Below the pieces are notes generated by a model. The model made no database searches, was not told where the DNA came from, and saw nothing but the letters and a program-made list of their open reading frames with translations. This document shows, one piece after another, positions 45,672 to 55,842 of a DNA stretch of 64,000 bases. Source of the stretch: Nicotiana tabacum. Lineage: Eukaryota > Streptophyta > Magnoliopsida > Solanales > Solanaceae. A program made the position numbers and the translations under genes. The stretch spans positions 7,504,501 to 7,568,500 of the forward strand of contig NC_134084.1 of NCBI RefSeq assembly GCF_000715075.1, read 5' to 3'. Each line of letters begins with the position of its first letter. The stretch's first letter is position 1.

Positions 45672-48378
45672 TGTCACGACCCAAACCAAAGGGTCGCGAC
45701 GGGCACCCGGTGCTTTACTCAACCGAGTACCAACGTAACATATCTTTCTTATCATGTTATCATGAGTAAATGAGCCATAAAACTCGTCATGAGATAACAA
45801 GAATAAAACATAAGGGAATACTCAACATATGAAGACCCAACATGATATACAAACTAATATATGTGACATACGGGCCTATAAGGCCGATATGACCATTAGT
45901 AAACTCGAAACATAGGCCGACAAGGCCATACAAGTATCCATACACCTGACATCTGTCTACAAGCCTCTAAGAGTACATAAAACAATAAAGGTCAGGACAG
46001 GGCCCCGTCATACCAATCAATACATATCCAAAGCATACTGACCAAATAGGCAACTCCAGAGCAAGTGGAGTGCACCAACACCTTCGCTGAGCTGATAGCC
46101 TACTGGAGGACTGTCAACCTATCAATTGAGACCTGCGGGCATGAAATGCAGTGTCCCTAGGCAAAAGGGACGTCAGTACGAATAAAGTACCGAGTATGTT
46201 AGGCAGGAAAGCATAAACAAAAACAGTAATGTAAAGAGAGAGATAGAGGAGATACAACCTGTAACATCAGAGTGCCTCTGGGGGTTACTGATATGAAATG
46301 CATAATACATATATATACATAAACTTTTTAAAACCTTCGCCTCTGTGGGCATCATCATCATCATATCATACCCGGCCTCAAAGAGGACTCGGTAAAAGCG
46401 TACCCGACTATCAAAAAGTTCGGTAGAATCGTACCTGGCCACGTGGAGCTCGGTAAACCTAACTGATCAGTGGTTGCACAATATGTGCCGTACCCGGCCG
46501 ACTATAGCACGGCTCGGTAGAGTAAAATAGATACATATACATAATGCATGCTCGACTCATGGAATCATATTCTAAACCTTTTGGAGTGACTTAAGAACAT
46601 TATGGACATCCCTACCATCAATATGAACCTTAGTAGGATTTAAGGATCATACACACTTGTTTAGAATAATTTTATAAGGAAAGAACAACATGGACAACCT
46701 TAGTTGCTAGGAGTAGATCCGTTATGAAGTAGCGTATTCATTTCACTTTAGATCATGCCAAAAGAAAGAAGAAAGTGCCTTAACATACCTTAAACCCGTT
46801 GAGTCCTTAATCACTTCCAAGCAACTCTTCAAACAAGTCAACTCAATCTATCATAGTATAAGGAGATTCAAAATCAGTGCTGAGCAAAGGCTAAGTCTAT
46901 AACTTAAGCTAGTAGCTCATTTACGTAAATTTTGGCAGCATCTCCCTTGTAACAAGGGCCTCCTCCAATACCATATACAAACAACAATGACCAGAGCAAT
47001 CCATCAATACATAATTATCAATATCAAGACACCATATAACGACAACAAGTCACAACTACATTACGACGAGCGGCAAGCTCCGATTGGAATCCGTATACCC
47101 CTTATCAATCCTTATAGACTTCTTACTTCAACATAAAAGTATAATTAACATGATAATGAAGTCATTAATCAATGATTTCAGCCTTAAACCATATATTTAT
47201 AACAGCGAAAATAATCCACAACTTCAACTATCCTCAATTAGCAACTTTATTCACTAGTTCATGTCTAGCCCATCCATTTAATTAATCAACATCAAGATAA
47301 CCTTAGGCACAAGAAAGATCACAATATACATACCTTATACAGTAACTTCAAGTCAAAATCCAAGTTATATTCAGTTTACAACAACCCTTAATAGCAATAC
47401 AACATCATAGAAGTGACTTAAGCTAATCCAAGTATTATCTTGTAGTTTATCATCCTAACAACTTAACCAACATACAAGAAAGATTAAGCATAATTAATAT
47501 GCTGTTATACTCACCTTAGACAGCAGCAACAACTTGGAATTTCATCCAAATACAGCCCACAACAATCCTCAATGACAACACAACCTCAAAGAGGTGTTGT
47601 TTTTCACTAGAATTAAGTTTTGATGTTGAAAGATGGTGTAATCACTTTGGAATCACTTCAAACCCTTATGGTATATGTTTAGGAGGGTAGGAGAAGTTTG
47701 GAGACGAAGTTTAGTTGAAAAATGAGCAAAAATAGGCGTCCAAATCGTTTATAAATTGAAGTAGGTCAACCACCGCCTAAGTGGGTCCCATTGGGAGCTG
47801 CTTGCGCGGTCTCGCGAAAATGCGAATATCTCTCTACTCCGATGTCGTATTGACGAACGGTTTAATGCGTTAGAAACTAGACCTTTAATGCGTTAGAAAC
47901 TAGACCTGTAGACCTTCAATTTGGTAGGTAGAACACCCCATTATTCCAAGTATATTTGGAGAAATTCTCAGATACATTTGACCTAAATTTCAGCAAATTT
48001 ATGAATGTAACTTGTGATGGCCTTTGCCAACTCTTGTTCCACAACTTGCTTGCCTTCAAAATGTAGAAAATGAATATCATACGACTAAAATAACTCATAT
48101 AATAACCTCCTTATCATGTAAGAACCCTAGTCTCACCCCAAAGTACATGTTATAACATTCCAAACTTGTCGACTTTTGACGAAACTTATTTTCTTCAATT
48201 GGTTTAGCTTCTAAGATTTCCAACCCTCTTGGTACTCGTTATTCATGATCTTAAATATTTGTAACCTCCAAGGTAACATGATTAACTTACTTTATTTTCT
48301 TCCAAATATAATCTCATTTCCGAGCTTACATTAATGACTTACGACGTACTCTCACGTATGAAAACTTGGGGTGTAACA
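45672..48378 (-). repeat. Solo LTR of the LARD family
   Basis: The 2,707-bp sequence is the reverse complement of the LARD LTRs at 11302 and 17940. Plus-strand ends are TGTCACGACCC and GGGGTGTAACA. It is flanked by a perfect CTTAT duplication, so it is the product of intra-element LTR recombination after insertion. It is more diverged from the LARD LTRs than they are from each other and carries a private 23-bp tandem duplication at 47861-47906. It separates the two halves of the LINE-B RT. Confidence 0.95.
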
Positions 48379-48383
48379 CTTAT
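48379..48383 (+). repeat. Right target-site duplication of the solo LTR
   Basis: CTTAT, identical to 45667-45671. The codon for the Tyr of the LINE YxDD box lies in this repeat. Confidence 0.9.
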
Positions 48384-48720
48384 GTTGATGATATTGTTAT
48401 TTTCTGTAGCGGTAACTTTAAATCTATTAAACTTGTTTTGAAGCAAATTAGTAACTATGAGGAAAGTTCTGGTCAAGTGGTTAATAGAGACGAGTTTTTT
48501 CTTCACTGCATCTAAGACTGCTGCTAACAGGATTAATAGAATTAGGAAGTATTCTGGCTTTATGGATAAAAACTTCCCTCTCACTTACCTTGGCTACCCA
48601 CTGTATGTGGGTAGGAAAAAGGCTGAATATTTTGACACTTTAATTAGTAAAATTGTGAAAAGGCTCAATGGTTGGCAAGGCAAACTTTTGTCTTATGGTG
48701 GTAAGTGACTGTTATGATCA
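48381..48720 (+). pseudogene. LINE-B reverse transcriptase, 3' part with YVDD box
   Basis: TAT GTT GAT GAT at 48381-48392 gives the catalytic YVDD, followed by IVIFCSGN. After a stop near 48513 the thumb reads TAANRINRI and FPLTYLGYPLYVGRKKAEYF (about 48570-48630), then NGWQGKLLSYGGK with a stop at about 48706. It matches LINE-A 26091-26400. From 48720 to 49200 the sequence continues as a heavily broken linker. Confidence 0.85.
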
Positions 48721-49212
48721 AAAGTGTCCATCAATCTTTGCCTATTTACACTATACCTTCTATGCCCCCCAAGCCCCCAAAGCTACTTTTAAACTAATTG
48801 AAACATATTTTGCTAACTTTTTCTAGGGTAACTCAAGTGAGCACAGGAGGTACCATTGAATCTCCTAGAACAACCTCTCTGTCCCTAGGGATGAGGGGGC
48901 ATTGGTGTTCGAAAAAAGGAAGATATCAGTGATATGCTGGATATGAAGAGATGCTGGAGGATTAGGTCCACATCATCTCTCTGGACAAAATATATTAGGC
49001 ATAAATACTGTATTAGATCTCACTTAATTTGGGAACTCTCATGCATGGAAACATATCATACCTAGAGACATGTCCTTAAGATAAGAAACACAGCTAAAAA
49101 ACACATGATTTGGCATATTAATTCTGGTTCTAGTAGCTTCTGGTGGGATAACTAAACCTTAAAAGGTCACTTTGCGGGTCTAGTTAATACCACTAGAAAG
49201 AGTCATAAAACT

Positions 49213-50016
49213 TTGGTCAATGAATTCATCACTGAAGGCAGGTGGGATGTTAATAAGCTGAACGTTGTTCTTCCTGAATATCTGATCAATCATATGCTTA
49301 GCATTGACATTGGAAGCCAAGATAAAGAAGATAAAATCTATTGGGATCTTACGGAGAATGGCAAATATTCCAACAAGACAGCTTGGCATCTAGTAAGAAA
49401 CTCTAGACCTAAACAACACCTCATGGGTAAGTTATGGAATCCTAGTGTTCCTTTTAACATGTCGTTTCTGGTTTGGAGGCTCTGGAATGGAAAACTCCCC
49501 TTCGATGAAGTTATTTCTAGGTTTGGGAGACAAATTATTTCTAGGTGTAACTGTTGTGAGAACCCTATCTATGAAAATATGCACCATGTTTTTGTAGAAG
49601 GGCAGGCAGCTAGTTATGCTTGGAAACTGTTTGGCTCTCGACTTGGCATTAGCTATCACCCCCACTCTATTAGAAATATCTTAAATAATTGGTGGAATAC
49701 TAGTTCTATAAATGTTGTACATAAACAGGTATTAAATTTTACCCCCATTATTATATGTTGGGTACTGTGGAATCCTAGTGTTCCTTTTAACATGTCGTTT
49801 CTGGTTTGGAGGCTCTGGAATGGAAAACTCCCCTTCGATGAAGTTATTTCTAGGTTTGGGAGACAAATTATTTCTAGGTGTAACTGTTGTGAGAACCCTA
49901 TCTATGAAAATATGCACCATGTTTTTGTAGAAGGGCAGGCAGCTAGTTATGCTTGGAAACTGTTTGGCTCTCGACTTGGCATTAGCTATCACCCCACTCT
50001 ATTAGAAATATCTTAA
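49213..50016 (+). pseudogene. LINE-B linker and zinc-ribbon with internal duplication
   Basis: An open frame of 267 codons reads MVNEFITEGRWDVNKLN, IYWDLTENGKYSNKTAWHL, then FNMSFLVWRLWNGKLPFDEV, SRCNCC and HHVFVEG. This is the zf-RVT-type domain between RT and RNase H. The domain occurs twice in the frame because of a tandem duplication of 333 bp. The second copy ends early after a one-base deletion in a C run, giving SYHPTLLEIS and a stop. The unduplicated LINE would continue CWVLW then KEYCA at 50090-50115. Confidence 0.8.
49435..49767 (+). repeat. 333-bp tandem duplication, unit 1
   Basis: It starts TGGAATCCTAGTGTTCC. The copy beginning at 49768 is identical except for five versus four C near 49660/49990. 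Junction microhomology TGGAA is shared by the right end (CTGTGGAA) and the left end (TTATGGAA). Confidence 0.92.
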
Positions 50017-50099
50017 ATAATTGGTGGAATACTAGTTCTATAAATGTTGTACATAAACAGGTATTAAATTTTACCCCCATTATTATATGTTGGGTACTG
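49768..50099 (+). repeat. 333-bp tandem duplication, unit 2
   Basis: 332 bp, one C shorter than unit 1. Near-identity means the duplication is recent, or is an assembly artefact. Confidence 0.92.
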
Positions 50100-50299
50100 T
50101 GGAAAGAATATTGTGCCTGCAGGTAGGTGAACAGAAAAAATTCAACTTCTATAAAGTGCAGCAATAAATCAGTTGGAATGTGAAAACTTCTCTCCACAAA
50201 GCATATCCAAAGTGTGACCTTCAAATGCCTTGGAACAGGCTATGTGACACAGTTGTAAGGTTACACCCCAAACAAAGTCTCATGGTAGTGCAATGGTAA

Positions 50300-50815
50300 A
50301 AACCATTATCGGAAAGACTCAAGCTTAACACGGATGGAAGCTTCAACAAGATAGATGGGAGTGCTGGATTGGGAGGTATTTTAAGAAAAGACAATGATGA
50401 TATTATTATGGCGCTCTCGGTCCCTTATAGATGCAGTAACCATAATATAGCGGAGGCATATGCAGCACATTTTGGCATTACCTGGTATATTGAGAATGGC
50501 TATACAGATTTTACTCTAGAGTTGGACTCCCTAATGCTCGTTGATTTGCTATGGGGGGAGACAAAGAGCAGCTACAAAATGGTTACGATCACGGAAAAAA
50601 TAGCACGATTGAGGCACACGTCTAATATAGACATTCACCATTGTTATAGAGAAGCTAACCAACTAGCAGACAGCTTGGCAAAAATGGCGTTAAAAGCTCA
50701 AAGTGGAGCTTTCTTCTTTTCTGGGCAGCAACTTCCTAAAGCAGCCAAAGGCCCATTTCACTTGGACAAAACCCTAATTCCAAGCATTAGAATTAAGCAT
50801 GACAATGTAAGCTAG
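50300..50815 (+). pseudogene. LINE-B RNase H domain (near intact)
   Basis: RNase HI-type domain of the RVT_3 class at the C-terminus of plant L1 LINEs. It would degrade RNA in RNA/DNA hybrids. The catalytic set is visible: NTDGSFNKIDG (about 50325-50355), AEAYAAHFG (about 50452-50480), LELDSLMLVDLLW (about 50517-50555) and HCYREANQLADSLAK (about 50639-50685), giving Asp-Glu-Asp-Asp. The frame 50369-50815 is open, and the DGS segment lies just upstream in the same frame. It ends VS then TAG at 50813. As part of a broken LINE it is not expressed from its own start. Confidence 0.85.
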
Positions 50816-51127
50816 GATTTTTTTGTTTGTGGCAGGTGAATCTGATTTTATTATCACCTTGCTACCTTTTTTGAATGGGTAATCTTTACCCTTGTGTTGT
50901 AATATTGACAACTATTTTTTTTGAAGTAATACAACACTCCCAATCTATGGGAAATTATTTTTAAAAAAAAAGTTAGGTTCTTTTTTTGCCCATCCCCTAC
51001 CCTGCTTTTGAAGGATAAAGTTGTTTATCCTTGTGTTGTATTTTGGAGGTAAGGTCTAGTCCCCCTCTTGTACTTTACTTCCACTTAATACAACCCCCGA
51101 GTAACTAGGAAACTATATTTAAAAAAA
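50816..51127 (+). repeat. LINE 3' UTR ends, two in tandem
   Basis: 50830-50973 ends in a run of nine A after TTTTT. 50974-51127 repeats the same 3' UTR pattern (GTTTATCCTTGTGTTGTATT, CTTAATACAACCCC) and ends TTTAAAAAAATAAA. The second is probably a 5'-truncated LINE tail inserted at the A tract of the first. Confidence 0.6.
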
Positions 51128-52442
51128 TAAATGGTGCGCGTACGTTCATTACTGAATGTTACTAGTACCGAAAAATAAATAGGGGGTTGCCACAAAAAGT
51201 ATACATTTAATTTGTTATGACATTTATCGCCACAAAAGGTAAACAGACACATAAGAATTCCTCACAATTATGCTATTTTACATTTCTTTTTTAGAACTTT
51301 AAATGACACACAAAACACACACAAGTATTTCTCATCTTTAATTTCACTTTTCTTTTTATTATTTTAAATCAATTTATATTACTTATTTTAGTACTAGAAA
51401 CTCTATATTTAACCACAAAATATCAAAGATCGCACACTTAAAACCCCTATAAAATATATAAAAGGATATAACTAGGTACCACTGATAAAAGTACTATTTT
51501 AGCAATTTTCAACTTTCCTCCCAAAGTTAAACCTTTCTCGACTAGCCTAATATTTACAAGCTATTTCAACAACATAAACATAAAATATTTGACTTTAGGT
51601 TACACAGAATGCAATCCTCCAATCATCGGACATGCAAAATGTTGTTCCATAAATGGGCCTTTTTTTAGGTCTAAAACCCTTCCCTTTTGGACCATTTGTT
51701 TCTCTATTTGGAGAAATTAGTATTAAGTCTAGTTCTTTACTTTTAAAGTTTTACCGACTGATAAAGTCATTTAAGATTTTTTTCATAAGTTAAAAATCTA
51801 TTCACATTCATCCCATTATACACAAGGGGATCCTACACATACTAATTTGTAGTATCATCAACATAAAAGGGAGCTATGTGTTTAGTTTTACAATACAAGA
51901 GGTATATCTATAATTAAATAAAATAAATTAATTGAAGCAAAATAATCAAGGGGTTTGAAATTTAAAAATAAAATTTCTACTGGAAAATCGTAAAAAAAGT
52001 TAAAATGAGAATTGACATTTTTGTAAGTCATTTATTTATTTTTTTAAAATGCGTACTTACACGAACAATATGAGTCAGAACTCTAATATAGGCATTAGAA
52101 GTCCTGAAGTTGTTCCAAATCAAAGAAAATCACTAAATATTTATGAATATTTGACTATAAATTTAGTTATTATTGTATATTAATTAACCTGATATCGTTA
52201 TCGAAACTCATAAATTTCAAATCTTGAATCTGCCTTTGTTGGTGCCACGCATACTTGATGAGAATTTCCATTATTGTCCTATCCATAACATAAAATAACT
52301 TGTCTTAAGTTCATAATGAATACAATTTCCCCATCGCTAGATTTGCAAAATGATATGATAATAAAATATGATCGTATGGTAGATTGTATGCCGGTCCATA
52401 CTGAAGGAAAACTAATGATATGATTGTTCCATTGATCATCTC
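51128..52442 (+). other. AT-rich spacer without genes
   Basis: No gene seen. 51650-51830 is similar to 55570-55830 (TTTTTTAGGTCTAAAA, then TAAAGTCATTTAAGATTTTT). 51917-52040 is similar to 25489-25610. 52060-52245 looks like a decayed hAT-type MITE, ending CATAAATTTCAAATCTTGAA and TCTGCCTTTGT. Confidence 0.5.
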
Positions 52443-52795
52443 TCTGAGCAGCAGCAACAACATATATACCAGTATTATTTTACACCGTGGGCCTGGGAGG
52501 GTAGTGTGTACGCAGACCTTATCCCAACTTTGTGAGTATGGAGAGGTTGTTTCCAAGGGACAGTACCAAGAAATCATATAAAAGCAGAATAAAAACAACC
52601 GGATAGTAAGATGATCAACAATAAAAGAAAACAATGGTTAGTCATAAAAACCTACTACCAATAGAAAGCGAGATTGCGTGCCAATACTACTATTATGAAC
52701 ACTCTAGACTACCTACTCTACTACCCTAATTCTCGACCTCCCTATATTCCTATCAAGGATCATGTCCTCGATCAGCTGAAGCTGCGTCATGTCTT
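52443..52795 (-). mobile_element. RTE-type LINE, 3' end fragment
   Basis: On the minus strand VIIRQDMTQLQLIEDMILDR (52730-52800) is the C-terminus of the RTE LINE protein. It is followed by its 3' UTR, which includes GGTCTGCGTACACACTACCC, and ends near GTTGTTGCTGCTGCTC (52442-52457), a variant of the usual (TTG)n tail. It lies inside F-box copy A. Target duplications could not be identified. Confidence 0.75.
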
Positions 52796-53060
52796 GCCTA
52801 ATTATGACTGCTAATTTACCTTTCACCTCTATCAGCTTGTATTTCCACTCCTTGCGGCGAGATGCATTCCACAATGTAATAATTTTAAAATTTTCATATT
52901 TGACATCAAATGCAGCTATAGCAGGTATGTAACAAGGTTCTCTCCATGTTTCATCTATACCTAAAGTTAAGACCAAGTGATTTCTATACAATTCTTGAAC
53001 ATGCTTTGCTGATAAAAGAATTTTATCCACTTGATTTCTTCACTCGGAATTTCTCTTATG
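52796..53060 (-). pseudogene. F-box-associated domain gene, copy A (broken)
   Basis: On the minus strand the region reads LTLGIDETWRE, AIAAFDVKYENFKIITLW, NASRRKEWKYKLIEVKGKLA. This is the F-box-associated (FBA) domain of plant F-box proteins, which act as substrate receptors in SCF ubiquitin ligases. A segment after WRE is deleted relative to copy B, and the read is ended by an RTE insertion at 52795. The F-box itself is not found upstream (53060-53690). Host-derived pseudogene; copy B is its neighbour in the same orientation. Confidence 0.75.
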
Positions 53061-53693
53061 TATATTCTGCATGCAAATGAAGCGCTTGTTTTTGCATTGT
53101 CAAGTCCAAACTATAAATTATTAATTTAGAATCAAATAGCTTAAAAAGACTAGAATTCTGAACCCATAAGTTTCAAATCTCGACTCTATCTCTGGCAGCT
53201 CTAGCAACAATTAATGAAATGTTGAGGTAAGCCCTGATGAGAGTAGTGTTTGGATGTTTGATGAAGTGTTGTAGAAGTTGAATTAAAACAAATATGACAT
53301 AATCTTGCTATGATACTTGATGGATTTTTGATTTATTATTTGAAAAATAGAGACCAAGAAGAGGAAAAGTATCATATAAGTTAAAGCAATCATAAAAAGT
53401 TTAGAGAGTTTCACATAAATTAACGGAAAAGAAAACATGCCACAACTATAAAGATAAAGCATCACAATTTTCAATCAATAACCAGCTAAATTAAAATTAA
53501 CCAAAACTCAAAATCACCCTCTATAACAATCTGCATATACTTTTGTTGGGGGACTTTAAACACCAGTGCTAGGATCTTATTCAAATCAAAGAAAAAGAGC
53601 AAACAAGTACCCAAAATGATTTCCAATTTGAGCTTTGGTAACCAATATTGAGAAATTACCCAAGGGGAACAAGACTTTCTACATAACTATAAC
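53061..53693 (+). other. Spacer between F-box copies, no gene
   Basis: AT-rich. 53130-53200 contains AACCCATAAGTTTCAAATC followed by TCTATCTCTGGC, resembling the right end of a hAT-like MITE. Nothing else recognised. Confidence 0.4.
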
Positions 53694-53890
53694 CAGAGGC
53701 GGACCCATGTGTATGGGTGAGGGGTCACCGGATCCAGTAAACTTCGGATGAAATCCTATATATATAGATGCATATACCTTTAAAATAATTAATTTAAAGC
53801 AGTTGGCACCCTGAACACTAAAAGCCTTTAGGGGTCACTAGTTGAGCAGAATAATGTGCCCCCGTCGCATTAAATCCTGGGTTCGCCTCT
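53694..53890 (+). mobile_element. hAT-like MITE (AGAGGCGGA ends)
   Basis: The 197-bp element begins CAGAGGCGGACCCA and ends TGGGTTCGCCTCT, imperfect inverted ends. It interrupts F-box copy B after IEHS. Flanks CTATAAC and ATATAAC share six or seven bases, consistent with a hAT-type 8-bp duplication with change. Its interior has TATATATATAG. A reverse-oriented relative with an expanded TA array is at 61683-61975. Confidence 0.75.
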
Positions 53891-54354
53891 ATATAACTGT
53901 GTTCAATGTAGTCTTTTTTCTGAGACTTTTCTAAAATCCACAAGTGAGTGTATCCACTTGACCACTTTTCACAATCCATGACGGCTAAGTTACCCTTCAC
54001 CTCTATCACATCAGCTTGTAATACCACTCGTAATGACAAGATGCATTCCACAATGCAATAATTTTGAATTTTTCAGATTTGACATCAAATGCAGCAATAA
54101 CAAGTCCATAACTAGGATCGTAATCCTCGACAAACTGATAGATAGCTCCATTGATGCAAACACGAGGCATGCAGTATGGAACATACGGAGAAATGCTTTG
54201 AATCTCTCTCCATGATTCATCTACGCCTAAGGGTAAAACCCAACTGCCTTAAGGGTAAAACGAATTTTATTCCACTAGGACGGGTCATAGAGCGACATCT
54301 ATGGATATTCACAAAGTCTGGCTCAGATACAAGAGAATTATAAATTTTGTAAAC

Positions 54355-54370
54355 GCACTTGAAACGCATT
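54355..54370 (+). repeat. Left target-site duplication of the RTE LINE
   Basis: GCACTTGAAACGCATT, identical to 55371-55386. Confidence 0.95.
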
Positions 54371-55370
54371 CAAGTTGAGCAGGACGAAGACGGAATACCT
54401 TGAGTGCAAATTTGGGGTCGAGCCAACGGAAGCGGGAGTGGACGTGAGGCTTGACTCTCAAGTCATTCCCAAGAGGGGTAGTTTCAAGTACCTTGGGTCG
54501 GTTATTCAGGGGATCGGGGAGATCGACGAGGAAGCCACACCGTATAGGGGTGGGGTGGATGAAGTGGAGGTTAGCATCGAGAGTCCTGTGTGATAAGAAA
54601 GTGTCACCGTTACTAAAAGGTAAGTTTTATAGAGCAGTGGCTAGGCCTGCCATATTGTATGGGACTGAGTGTTGTCCGGTTAAGAACTCACACATTCAAA
54701 AGATAAAAGTAGCAGAGATGAGGATGTTGAGATGGATGTGCGGGCATACAAAGATGGATAAGATTAGGAATGAAAAAATTCGAGAGAAGGTGGGCGTGGC
54801 CCCCATGGAGGACAAGATGCGGGAAGCAAGACTCCGATGGTTCGGGCACATTCACAGGAGGAGCACTGATGCATCGGTGAGGAGGTGTGAGCAACTGGCT
54901 GTGGTGGGTACGAGGAGAGGTAGAGGGCGACCTAAGAAGAATTGGGGAGAGTGATCAGGCAGGACATGGCGCGACTTAGAATTGCTGAGGACATGGCCCT
55001 TGATAGGGAATTGTGGAGGTCGAGCATTAAGGTTGTAGGCTAGGGGGAAGTTGTGAATATTTCTACAGCGCATTAGAGTGAGATTAGCCAGTTAGGAGTT
55101 AGTTTTAGGATTCTAGTGGTCATCTACTGATGCAGGACTTTAGCTGTTGGTTATTATCATATCTTCCATCTATTTCGTATTTCTTACATTGCTGTTATTT
55201 TATTATGATTCTGTTGATGGTACTAATATATCGTCTCTTGTTGCTTTCTTGAGCCGAGAGTCTCCTGGAAATAGCCTCTCTACCCCTTGGGGTAGGGGTA
55301 AGGTCTGCATACATATTACCCTCCCCAGACCTCACTTGTAGGATTATACAGGGCCGTTGTTGTTGTTGTT
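54371..55370 (+). mobile_element. RTE-type LINE, 5'-truncated, with (TTG)n tail
   Basis: Exactly 1,000 bp between perfect 16-bp target duplications. The coding part is the C-terminal third of an RTE LINE protein. A 3' UTR with the standard CTTGAGCCGAGAGTCTCCTG (55250-55269) and GGTAAGGTCTGC strings follows, then a (TTG)n tail at 55357-55370. It is inserted head-to-head into F-box copy B. Only one frame change and few other lesions, so it is relatively young. Confidence 0.95.
54375..54953 (+). pseudogene. RTE LINE protein, C-terminal fragment
   Basis: The reading starts [14 protein letters not shown] and [18 protein letters not shown] (about 54461-54515). It shifts frame near 54530-54560 to [37 protein letters not shown] (about 54661-54720), [17 protein letters not shown], a [11 protein letters not shown] string and [13 protein letters not shown], stopping at 54952. 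These are the conserved C-terminal strings of plant RTE elements, often mislabelled as host craniofacial development protein. No catalytic RT core is present. Confidence 0.88.
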
Positions 55371-55386
55371 GCACTTGAAACGCATT
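55371..55386 (+). repeat. Right target-site duplication of the RTE LINE
   Basis: GCACTTGAAACGCATT. On the minus strand it encodes part of MRFKC in the F-box. Confidence 0.95.
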
Positions 55387-55559
55387 AAGGACTTTGCAAG
55401 AAGCCATGAGAATATTTCAAAGATTATTTCTTGGGAAATTGACGGTTTTATTCCAGCAAAACTCATGTGTTTTTCCATTGTTGATTGCAGAATGGGTGCG
55501 GCTGAAGTGATTAGTAATGCATGGGAAACTTTTTTTCTACCAAAAGTAGGGTAAAGAAA

Positions 55560-55830
55560 AATAAATGTTGAAAGCATTTTTTAGGTCTAAAATAAAATCC
55601 TTCCCTTATAAAGCATTCATTTATTAGATTTTCAGTTGATTTGTCTAGCTTTTTTAATGACTTTAGGAGTTTTTTTTTAAGTACGTATACGTTTTCTATA
55701 AGGAGAAGATAAAGGAGAAAATTAGTAAAAGTCTCTTTTTATTCCTTTTAAAGATTTATAGACCCATAAGTCATTTAAAAAATTTCTTATAAGTGAAAAA
55801 TCAATTTACATTGTAAATTATGAAGAACAC
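55560..55830 (+). repeat. Upstream region of F-box copy B, similar to 51650-51830
   Basis: TTTTTTAGGTCTAAAA, CCTTCCCTT, TTTAAAGATTTATAGACC and AAGTCATTTAAAAAATTTC align in order with 51660-51800. It contains the presumed promoter side of F-box copy B, so 51650-51830 may be a displaced copy of the same promoter region. Confidence 0.5.
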
Positions 55831-55842
55831 TTTTATAAAGTA

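Larger units (their letters stand above)
42530..51127 (+). mobile_element. LINE-B, L1-type LINE, nearly full length, split by a solo LTR
   Basis: In order: a CCHC zinc knuckle and basic tail (end of ORF1), endonuclease, reverse transcriptase, linker and zinc-ribbon, RNase H and a 3' UTR. The RT is cut at 45671 by a solo LTR flanked by CTTAT and resumes at 48384. The ORF1 N-terminus is missing, so the 5' end is truncated or decayed. Most lesions in RT are single nonsense codons. A 333-bp tandem duplication lies in the zinc-ribbon region. It sits immediately downstream of LINE-A's end. Confidence 0.85.
53891..55478 (-). pseudogene. F-box/FBA gene, copy B (split by an RTE LINE and a MITE)
   Basis: F-box proteins bind SKP1 through the F-box and recruit substrates for ubiquitination. 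On the minus strand a start ATG at 55478 opens MEKHMSFAGIKPSISQEI, and the F-box continues FEIFSWLLAKSLMRFKC to 55371. A 1-kb RTE insertion (54371-55370) follows. Then YKIYNSLVSEPDFVN resumes at 54350, the end of the F-box region. The FBA part has DESWREIQSISPYVP, a FDVKSEKFKI string and IEVKGNLAVMDCEKWSSGYT near 53940-54000, ending at IEHS where the MITE sits. The part between F-box and FBA is much shorter than normal, and there are frameshifts near 54010-54230. Apart from the insertions the reading is good, so the loss is fairly recent. Confidence 0.82.

Noticed and set aside
54375..54953. Host gene similar to craniofacial development protein 2
   Set aside because: This is a common mislabel of RTE LINE proteins. 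The (TTG)n tail and 16-bp duplication show it is a LINE.
53891..55478. Possible S-locus F-box (SLF) gene
   Set aside because: The F-box/FBA strings fit general plant FBA F-box proteins. SLF-specific regions are not visible and no S-RNase is nearby.
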